NCBI GenBank assembly: GCA_003133265.1 | Contig: PKWQ01000323.1 | Location: 1-7,524, forward strand | Length of the DNA: 7,524 bases | Direction of reading: 5' to 3' | Source of the DNA: Acetobacteraceae bacterium | GTDB lineage: Bacteria > Pseudomonadota > Alphaproteobacteria > Acetobacterales > Acetobacteraceae | In this document: positions 1 to 5,161 of the stretch, one piece after another | Layout: each line of letters begins with the position of its first letter | Position numbering within the stretch: the stretch's first letter is position 1 | Position numbers and translations under genes: made by a program | The notes under the pieces: generated by a model | What the model saw: only the letters and a program-made list of their open reading frames with translations | What the model was told of the DNA's origin: nothing | Database searches by the model: none

Positions 1-96
1 GGCACTTGCGGCAAAGAGGGGCAATCGGTGCCGGTGGGCGTGGGAATGCCGACGATCAAGCTGGATAAGATGACGGTGGGGGGAACGGGAAGATGA
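1..96 (+). CDS. Unidentified reading-frame tail, 5' end outside window
   Basis: Frame 1 is open from the first base to a TGA at 94-96 and gives 31 residues, Gly/Thr/Val-rich, ending in VGGTGR. I do not recognise it. It could be the C-terminus of a gene that begins left of the window or simply a chance opening, because a 31-codon open stretch is common at this GC content. Its last third runs through a 12-bp direct repeat, which argues against ordinary conserved coding sequence. No function is offered. Confidence 0.15.
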   Translation, partial: GTCGKEGQSVPVGVGMPTIKLDKMTVGGTGR

Positions 97-101
97 CGGT
101 G
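67..101. repeat. 12-bp direct repeat pair
   Basis: AAGATGACGGTG occurs at 67-78 and again at 90-101, a 23-base period with a G-rich spacer. Two copies are seen. It may be a remnant of a dispersed intergenic repeat or a small local duplication. The sequence alone does not decide between these. Confidence 0.45.
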
Positions 102-120
102 TAGCCGTTCCCGTTGAACA

Positions 121-273
121 ATGAAGGCCAGGCTGCTGGCTGATCCCAAGGTTCGGAATGAGTACGAGGCTTTGACTCAGGCACGTGAAAACTTTGTGGA
201 GTTGCCGCTCCCGAAGCCATGTCTAACAAAGGAGTTGCTTGAGGCGCTTACTGCTTCAGGGGCGCGGTCGTGA
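121..273 (+). CDS. Small ORF, antitoxin-like N-terminus (hypothetical or gene remnant)
   Basis: ATG at 121 to TGA at 271-273, 50 codons. The first 18 or so residues (MKARLLADPKVRNEYEAL) resemble the start of XRE/HigA-type antitoxins, which often open with a 'DPEVRAEYEAL'-like segment before the helix-turn-helix. Here the expected helix-turn-helix (the 'GLTQEELA' type sequence) does not follow; the ORF ends in an unrelated, charged 30-residue stretch. There is no convincing Shine-Dalgarno upstream of 121. Codon use is less GC-rich than in the neighbouring genes. I read it as either a genuine small hypothetical protein or a broken antitoxin gene. The antitoxin resemblance is from memory of the family and is weak. 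Confidence 0.25.
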   Translation: MKARLLADPKVRNEYEALTQARENFVELPLPKPCLTKELLEALTASGARS

Positions 274-293
274 GCCGAAAGGGCCGTGGCAGG

Positions 294-2078
294 TCAGTCA
301 GCCGGGGGAATCACGACCAGAGCCGTCACCACGCGATTTCGTCCTTCCCGCTTTGCTTTGTACATGGCGTTGTCGGCCGCGTGAATCAGGGATTCCGGCA
401 TCGCGCTTGCGACCTCACTTTGCCGAACGAATGCGGTAGCCACGCCGATACTCACAGTAACCCGGCCTCCGCATTTCGGATTGCCCTCATGAATAATCTG
501 CAAAGCCTCGACGGCAGAGCGCACCTTTTCGGCTGCCGCGCTGGCGCCGGCGGAAGAGGTAGCGGGAAGAATGACGGTGATTTCCTCTCCGCCGTAGCGG
601 GCAACACGATCCGTGGTGCGCACGGCGTCGCGCACGGCAGCAGCAACCGCGCGCAGGCAGTCGTCTCCCGCCAGGTGTCCGTACTGATCATTGAAAAGCT
701 TGAAGTGATCGAGATCGAGAAACATCAATGCCACCGACCCTTGGTTCCGTTGCGCCAGGCTAATCGCGTATTTTGCACGGTCGTCCAGTTGGATGCGGTT
801 CGGCAGCCCGGTGAGCGCGTCGAAATGCGCCAGGTATTGAATACGCTGCTCGGCCTGCTTGCGCGCGGTGATATCGGAATAGAGGGTAACGAAACCGCCG
901 TCCGGCAGTGCGCTGCGGCGCAATTCCAGTATCCTGCCGTCGGGGCGGGCGCGCTCGGTCACGCCCGTCTGGTGGCTGGTCCGCAGCAGCTCCATGCGCC
1001 GCGTCACCTCGGTCTCCACATCGACGTCGCCGAATTCGCCGGCCTTCGCCTGGGCGCGCAGGGCTTCCTCCATCGGCAACCCGACTCGCAGAATCTCCCT
1101 CGGTACACCGGTGAGATCCGAGAAATTCGGGTTCCACTCCATCAGCCGCAGCTCGCGGTCGACCATCAAGACGCCATCGGACATGCCGGCAAGGGTTGCC
1201 TGCAACTGCGCGGACTTGGCGTCTGCCAGAGTTTTCGCGGCGAGGAGTTCAGCATTGGCGGCTTCCAGCTTGGCACGCTCCTGGTTCAGGCTGTTTTCCC
1301 TCAGGCGCGCGGCATGCAGCTCGCGCAGCAGAGCCCCCATCATCACCAGCACCGCCAGAGTAATGGCGCTGGCGAAAATCCGCGCACCGAACTGCCAGGA
1401 GTCGGACACCCACATGACCTCGTCGCGGCCGATGCCGACGACGACCTGCATGTCCTGCCCGACCACATGGCGGAAGACATGAACACGCTCGACGCCATCG
1501 GTCGCAGAGGGGCCGGTCCAGGCTCCATCCGGAGTTGCCTGCATCGCCGCATGCATCGGCGAGCCGGATATGCTGCCGCCCAGTGGATCGGTGCCTGGGC
1601 CGGCCAACCCGTAGATCCGACCAAGCTGCGTGCCGATCAGCCCGATCATGCCGTGGCTGCCGAGGCCCATCGCGTTATAGAGCCCGGTCAGGAAGCTGGG
1701 GTCGCAGGCGGCGGTGATGATGCCGGCGAACCGTCCGTCGGGCGTGTCCAGCCGGCGGACCATGTTCACATGCCATAGCTTGCTGATCGCCCCATGCACG
1801 GCGGGGCCGATCAGCGTGCGCCCGTCATTGGCCGGCAGCGCCGCCCGGTTGCGGAAATAGTCCCGTTCGGAGACATCGGCCCCGATCAAATCCGGGCGGG
1901 TGCTGAGCCGGATGATGCCATGCGCGTCGGTAATATAGATGTATCGCGCAAGATCGGCGGAGATCAGCGCCTGCCCCCCCCAGCCGTCCAGACTGACACT
2001 TCCGGGGTTGCGCACCCACTCCCGCTCCAGGGCGCCCAACGTCTGGTCGATTATCCGCAACTGGCCGTTCAATTGCAT
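294..2078 (-). CDS. Membrane-associated diguanylate cyclase (Cache-like sensor, PAS, GGDEF), main reading frame
   Basis: This protein should make the second messenger c-di-GMP from two GTP at the inner membrane, in response to a periplasmic signal. Numbering from the ATG at 2076-2078 (594 aa): a Cache/PDC-like periplasmic sensor about 1-225, with the typical 'ERDYF' at 71-75; a transmembrane helix about 233-252; a coiled-coil linker about 254-290; a PAS domain (PAS_7 type) about 292-405; and a GGDEF domain about 415-585. The active-site loop reads GGEEI (496-500), an allowed variant. The metal-binding Asp is in FLDLDHFK (D455), with N463 and D464 following. An RTTD inhibitory site (487-490) sits exactly five residues before GGEEI, so feedback inhibition by c-di-GMP is likely. 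There is no EAL domain. The first transmembrane segment lies upstream in another frame (2069-2299): a TGA at 2094-2096 closes this frame and no ribosome site is evident at the ATG, so efficient expression of this part alone is doubtful. Confidence 0.85.
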   Translation of the reverse strand: MQLNGQLRIIDQTLGALEREWVRNPGSVSLDGWGGQALISADLARYIYITDAHGIIRLSTRPDLIGADVSERDYFRNRAALPANDGRTLIGPAVHGAISKLWHVNMVRRLDTPDGRFAGIITAACDPSFLTGLYNAMGLGSHGMIGLIGTQLGRIYGLAGPGTDPLGGSISGSPMHAAMQATPDGAWTGPSATDGVERVHVFRHVVGQDMQVVVGIGRDEVMWVSDSWQFGARIFASAITLAVLVMMGALLRELHAARLRENSLNQERAKLEAANAELLAAKTLADAKSAQLQATLAGMSDGVLMVDRELRLMEWNPNFSDLTGVPREILRVGLPMEEALRAQAKAGEFGDVDVETEVTRRMELLRTSHQTGVTERARPDGRILELRRSALPDGGFVTLYSDITARKQAEQRIQYLAHFDALTGLPNRIQLDDRAKYAISLAQRNQGSVALMFLDLDHFKLFNDQYGHLAGDDCLRAVAAAVRDAVRTTDRVARYGGEEITVILPATSSAGASAAAEKVRSAVEALQIIHEGNPKCGGRVTVSIGVATAFVRQSEVASAMPESLIHAADNAMYKAKREGRNRVVTALVVIPPAD

Positions 2079-2299
2079 TTCGAAGACCAGCCCTCATTGG
2101 CAAGCTCGGCCTGAACCTGGGCCTGCGCTTCCGCGTGCTCGATGCGCATGGCGTCGTAGGTGCCGACCCAGGTCAACACGATCAGTGCCAAGCCGGCCGC
2201 CACGACAGCGACCTGCCAGAGCCGATGCCGGCCTGGAGCTTCCTTCACCGAGGACCGATCCCCCGCATACCTGTCACGATCCTGCCTCTCGCACGTCAA
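2069..2299 (-). pseudogene. Frameshifted N-terminal part of the diguanylate cyclase gene
   Basis: This 76-codon frame opens with TTG at 2297-2299 and encodes a charged cytoplasmic N-terminus, a transmembrane helix at about 28-46 (LWQVAVVAAGLALIVLTWV) and an Ala/Glu/Gln-rich amphipathic stretch ending in ELANE. That is the normal start of a Cache-GGDEF membrane protein. After ELANE the frame runs out into GWSSKCN and stops, while the -1-related frame continues as LVFEMQLNGQ, the natural continuation. Adding one base near 2088-2096 would join the two into a 668-aa protein (from TTG) ending at 294. A better start may be the GTG at 2246-2248, preceded by a GGGGA about 10 bases upstream, which would give about 651 aa. 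The break may be a true mutation, a sequencing error or, less likely, programmed frameshifting. Confidence 0.7.
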
Positions 2300-2305
2300 C
2301 CCGCA

Positions 2306-2367
2306 ATGCTAGCCCATGATGTAGCATACCCGATCCGCCGTCCGCTCTCGATATCCGACGATAGCAT
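2306..2367. promoter_or_regulatory. Inverted repeat ATGCTA-N10-TAGCAT in the divergent intergenic region
   Basis: ATGCTA (2306-2311) and TAGCAT (2322-2327) form an inverted repeat with a 10-base spacer. TAGCAT recurs at 2362-2367, 40 bases on, inside ATAGCATGC. The repeats sit between the divergent diguanylate cyclase and icd genes and are the most AT-rich part of this gap, so they could be an operator for a dimeric regulator. No known consensus is recognised. The rest of 2300-2460 shows no other gene. Confidence 0.25.
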
Positions 2368-2418
2368 GCCTTGCCCCGGACGCGTGCCGGTGCGAAGGTC
2401 CGCCGATTTTTCAAGAGG

Positions 2419-2436
2419 CCGGCCCCGTTGGACCGG
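2419..2436 (+). other. Short hairpin in the icd leader
   Basis: CCGGCCC pairs with GGACCGG around a four-base loop (2426-2429), with one C/A mismatch. It lies about 24 bases before the icd start codon and leaves the ribosome site free. It may be incidental in GC-rich DNA; there is no U-tract, so it is not a terminator. Confidence 0.2.
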
Positions 2437-2450
2437 CATGAGCGCGTGCG

Positions 2451-2456
2451 AGAGGA
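2451..2456 (+). promoter_or_regulatory. Ribosome binding site of icd
   Basis: AGAGGA lies four bases before the ATG at 2461. It selects this start over the in-frame upstream positions back to 2371, which lack a comparable site and would add non-homologous residues. Confidence 0.6.
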
Positions 2457-2460
2457 TAGA

Positions 2461-3678
2461 ATGGCCAAAATCAAGGTGAAGACCCCGGTCGTGGAACTGG
2501 ATGGGGACGAGATGACCCGCATTATCTGGGGTTTCATCAAGGAGAAGTTGATCCTGCCCTATCTCGATATCGACCTGAAATATTACGATCTCGGGATCGA
2601 ACATCGCGACCAGACCGACGACCAGGTGACGGTCGACGCCGCGCATGCCATCGCCAAGTACGGCGTCGGCGTGAAATGCGCCACCATCACCCCGGATGAG
2701 GCGCGGGTCGCCGAATTCGGCCTGAAGCGCATGTACCGCAGCCCGAACGGCACGCTGCGCAACATCCTGGACGGCACGATCTTCCGCGAGCCGATCATCT
2801 GCAAGAACGTGCCGCGCCTGGTGCCGCACTGGACGCAGCCGATCGTCATCGGCCGCCATGCGTATGGCGACGTCTACCTCGCCACCGAAATGAAGATCCC
2901 CGGCGCGGGCAAGGCCACATTGTCGTTCCAGCCGGCCGACGGCGGCCCGATACAGACGCTGGAGGTGCATACCTTCGGCAAGGACGGCGGCGTGACGATG
3001 GCCATGCACAACACCCGCATCTCGATCGAGGGTTTCGCGCGCGCTTCGTTCAATTATGCGCTGATGCGCGGCTGGCCGCTGTATTTCTCCAGCAAGAACA
3101 CGATCCTGAAGGGCTATGACGGCTTCTTCAAGGACATCTTCGAGGAGATTTACCAGACCGAGTTCAAGACCATTTTCGACGCCAAGGGCCTGACCTACGA
3201 GCACCGGCTGATCGACGACATGGTGGCCTGCGTCCTGAAATGGAACGGCGGCTATGTCTGGGCCTGCAAGAACTACGACGGCGACGTGCAGAGCGACACC
3301 GTGGCACAGGGCTTCGGCTCGCTCGGGCTGATGACGTCCGTGCTGCTCAGCCCGGACGGCAAGACGGTGGAAGCCGAGGCGGCGCATGGCACGGTGACGC
3401 GCCATTACCGCGAGCACCAGAAGGGCCGGGAGACCTCGACCAACCCGATCGCCTCGATCTTCGCCTGGACCCGTGGCCTGATCTATCGCGGCCGGTTCGA
3501 CGATACCCCGGACGTGACCGCCTTCGCCGAGACGCTGGAGCGCGTCTGCATCGAAACGGTGGAGAGCGGCTACATGACCAAGGATCTGTCCGTGCTGATC
3601 AGCAAGGACGCGCCCTATCTGAACACCCAGAACTTCCTGGCGAAGCTGGACGAGAACCTGAAGAAGGCGATGGCCTGA
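2461..3678 (+). CDS. icd: NADP-dependent isocitrate dehydrogenase (type II, eukaryotic-like)
   Basis: Oxidatively decarboxylates isocitrate to 2-oxoglutarate with reduction of NADP+, a cytoplasmic TCA-cycle step that also supplies NADPH. The 405-aa protein aligns end to end with the homodimeric eukaryote-type family (human IDH1/IDH2), with numbering that matches IDH1 through the catalytic core. Substrate residues are T77, S94, N96, R100, R109 and R132 (GRHAYGD), with catalytic Y139 and K212 (SSKNT). The metal aspartates are D252, D275 and D279. The NADP site is AHGTVTRHYR (308-317), including R314 and H315, which is diagnostic of NADP rather than NAD preference. The length is normal and no key residue is missing. 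The start follows AGAGGA and gives the usual MAKIKVKTPVVELDGDEMTR opening. The gene is divergent from the diguanylate cyclase and ends at a strong terminator, so it is probably monocistronic. Confidence 0.97.
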   Translation: MAKIKVKTPVVELDGDEMTRIIWGFIKEKLILPYLDIDLKYYDLGIEHRDQTDDQVTVDAAHAIAKYGVGVKCATITPDEARVAEFGLKRMYRSPNGTLRNILDGTIFREPIICKNVPRLVPHWTQPIVIGRHAYGDVYLATEMKIPGAGKATLSFQPADGGPIQTLEVHTFGKDGGVTMAMHNTRISIEGFARASFNYALMRGWPLYFSSKNTILKGYDGFFKDIFEEIYQTEFKTIFDAKGLTYEHRLIDDMVACVLKWNGGYVWACKNYDGDVQSDTVAQGFGSLGLMTSVLLSPDGKTVEAEAAHGTVTRHYREHQKGRETSTNPIASIFAWTRGLIYRGRFDDTPDVTAFAETLERVCIETVESGYMTKDLSVLISKDAPYLNTQNFLAKLDENLKKAMA

Positions 3679-3717
3679 AGAAAGTGGCGGCCTAAACGCC
3701 ACCGCCGCGTATGACGG

Positions 3718-3744
3718 AAAGGCCCACCGAAAGGTGGGCCTTTT
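3718..3744 (+). terminator. Rho-independent terminator after icd
   Basis: A perfect stem AAAGGCCCACC (3718-3728) / GGTGGGCCTTT (3733-3743) encloses a GAAA tetraloop (3729-3732), with a T run at 3741-3744. It starts 39 bases after the icd stop codon. The A run on the left arm could let it act weakly in the reverse direction too. A smaller hairpin, GTGGCG/CGCCAC (3684-3702), precedes it. Confidence 0.92.
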
Positions 3745-3771
3745 CATGTCCGCCCTGGTTCGTATCCAGTG

Positions 3772-3799
3772 TTGCTCGCCGCGGCCGACGCGTTAGGTT
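3772..3799 (+). promoter_or_regulatory. Possible sigma70-type promoter of the hydrolase gene
   Basis: TTGCTC (3772-3777) and TAGGTT (3794-3799) are separated by 16 bases and lie just after the icd terminator and about 22 bases before the hydrolase start codon. Both hexamers match the consensus only partly. The case rests mostly on position, since the preceding terminator implies a separate promoter here. Confidence 0.25.
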
Positions 3800-3810
3800 G
3801 GCGGCAACCA

Positions 3811-3817
3811 GGGAGAG
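3811..3817 (+). promoter_or_regulatory. Ribosome binding site of the hydrolase gene
   Basis: GGGAGAG lies four bases before the ATG at 3822. It favours this start over an upstream in-frame ATG at 3711, which would read through the icd terminator. Confidence 0.65.
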
Positions 3818-3821
3818 CAAC

Positions 3822-4685
3822 ATGAACGACACCGACGAGCTTGCCGGCCTGCGGAACTACCCGCTGGCGCGGCGTGGATTCGTGATGACCAGCATCATCA
3901 GCGGCTTCACGCTCGCAACGTCCCGGGTGGAAGCGCAGGCGATCACCACCGATGCCACCGGGCTGGTGGCGGGCGAGATCAAGATCCCGACCAAGGACGG
4001 GCTGATGCCCGGCTACTCCGCCCGGCCGGCCAAGGGCAACCACTTCCCGACCGTGCTGGTGATCGAGGAGATCTTCGGCGTCCACGAATACATCAAGGAT
4101 ATCTGCCGCCGCTTCGCCAAGCTCGGCTATCTCGCGGTCGCACCGGAACTGTATGCGCGCCAGGGCGATCTGTCGAAGATGACCGACGTTGGGCAGATCA
4201 TGCGCGAGGTGATCTCCAAGACGCCGGATGCGGAGGTGATGAGCGACCTGGACGCGGCCGCCGCATGGGCGGCGAAGAATCACGGCAGCGCGACGAAGCT
4301 GGCGGTGGTGGGTTTCTGCCGTGGCGGGCGCGCCACCTGGATGTATGCCGCGCACAACCCGAAGCTGAAGGCTGCCGCGGCCTGGTATGGCCCGCTGGGC
4401 GGACAGCCGAGCGAGATCCAGCCGAAGCCGGCGATCGAATTCGCGGATCAGATCAAGTGTCCGCTGCTCGGACTCTATGGCGGCAAGGACCCAAGCATCC
4501 CAGTCGAACTGGTCCGTCAGGCCGAAGCCCGCGCCAAGGCGGCGAAGAAGACCGTGGAGATCGTGATCTACCCGGATGCGGGGCACGCTTTCCATGCCGA
4601 CTACCGGCCGAGCTACAACAAGGACGCCGCCGAGGACGGGTGGAAGCGGACGCTGGCGTGGTTCAAGCGCTACGGCGTGGCGTGA
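3822..4685 (+). CDS. Dienelactone hydrolase family protein with Tat signal
   Basis: A 287-aa alpha/beta hydrolase of the dienelactone hydrolase family (COG0412). The catalytic triad is visible: nucleophile C166 in GFCRGG, D223 in GKDPSIP and H255 in DAGHAFH. E83 in the IEEIFGVHEY segment (81-90) matches the Glu that gates the Cys in characterised enzymes. The N-terminus carries a twin-arginine motif, ARRGFVMTS (16-24), a moderately hydrophobic stretch and an AQA (38-40) cleavage site, so export by the Tat pathway and processing before residue 41 are likely. The mature enzyme would be about 247 aa, the usual family size. True 4-carboxymethylenebutenolide activity is not shown: no aromatic-degradation genes adjoin it, and many family members act on other esters or lactones. 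It follows icd but is separated from it by a terminator, and its last 23 bases overlap the convergent DUF6455 gene. Confidence 0.9.
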   Translation: MNDTDELAGLRNYPLARRGFVMTSIISGFTLATSRVEAQAITTDATGLVAGEIKIPTKDGLMPGYSARPAKGNHFPTVLVIEEIFGVHEYIKDICRRFAKLGYLAVAPELYARQGDLSKMTDVGQIMREVISKTPDAEVMSDLDAAAAWAAKNHGSATKLAVVGFCRGGRATWMYAAHNPKLKAAAAWYGPLGGQPSEIQPKPAIEFADQIKCPLLGLYGGKDPSIPVELVRQAEARAKAAKKTVEIVIYPDAGHAFHADYRPSYNKDAAEDGWKRTLAWFKRYGVA

Positions 4686-5106
4686 AGCACGCCGTAGCCT
4701 CGGTCAGTTCGGCGAAAGTGCCGGCGTTCGGGCAGTAGTCGCGGCACTGTGCCCCCGCGTTGCCGCCAGCCAGGTCCTGGCGGCAGCGTCGTGTCTGGTT
4801 GCAGCGGGTGCAGGTCGCCTCGATGTCGCGCTGAACCCCGGGGTCGGACCGTTCGAGCGCCGCCATGTCCAGCCCCTGCGCCCGCAACATCCGTTGCGTC
4901 AGCTCCGAATTGTCGGCCGGATGCCGCGCGACTTGTCGTAGATCGATTTGCGACACGCCGATGTCGTCCGCCAGCCGGCCGATCCCGTCGGCGGAAAAGC
5001 CGCCCGGATTCCCGCCGAACCCGGTGCGGGCCTTGATCCAGCCGAACACACGGGCGATCGCGCCGGGTGCGTCGGAGATAGCGCTCGCCCGCTGCACGGG
5101 CTTCAC
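4663..5106 (-). CDS. DUF6455 family protein, Cys-rich C-terminus
   Basis: A small protein of unknown function, 147 aa from a GTG at 5104-5106. The core (about 35-135) follows the pattern I associate with DUF6455: a helical segment (GIGRLADDIGVSQIDLRQVA), then QRMLRAQGLDMAAL, then a cysteine cluster C99-x2-C102-x5-C108 and C121-x3-C125 within CRDYCPNAGTF. Four or five cysteines in this spacing suggest metal or Fe-S binding, which is inference. C140 lies outside the family core. The start is uncertain: a TAG closes the frame shortly upstream and the ribosome site is weak (AGGG), and the family core begins around residue 15-35, so a later start is possible. It lies 55 bases downstream of alaS on the same strand, so co-transcription is plausible. 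Its 3' end overlaps the hydrolase gene by 23 bases in convergent orientation. Confidence 0.75.
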   Translation of the reverse strand: MKPVQRASAISDAPGAIARVFGWIKARTGFGGNPGGFSADGIGRLADDIGVSQIDLRQVARHPADNSELTQRMLRAQGLDMAALERSDPGVQRDIEATCTRCNQTRRCRQDLAGGNAGAQCRDYCPNAGTFAELTEATACFTPRRSA

Positions 5107-5161
5107 TACCCTGATCGTTCGCCGGAAATGCTACCGGGGCCGGCGCCGCCCGATCCATGAT

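Noticed and set aside
270..1778. 502-codon plus-strand open frame opposite the diguanylate cyclase
   Set aside because: Antisense shadow of a clear PAS-GGDEF protein; no domain is seen and there is no ribosome site.
2296..3747. Long open frame (483 codons) on the minus strand opposite icd
   Set aside because: Its codons mirror icd third positions in GC-rich DNA. The translation is low-complexity His/Ala/Arg-rich with no domain, and icd itself is unambiguous on the plus strand.
3711..3821. Longer hydrolase start at 3711
   Set aside because: It would translate the rho-independent terminator and place an Arg-rich segment ahead of the Tat signal. The ATG at 3822 has a good ribosome site.
3744..4595. 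283-codon minus-strand open frame opposite the hydrolase
   Set aside because: It has no recognisable family, and the plus-strand frame has a full catalytic triad, a signal peptide and a good ribosome site.
4670..5158. 162-codon minus-strand frame overlapping the DUF6455 gene
   Set aside because: It is Arg/Gly/Pro-rich without the family pattern. The frame at 4663-5106 carries the ordered cysteines and helical core.
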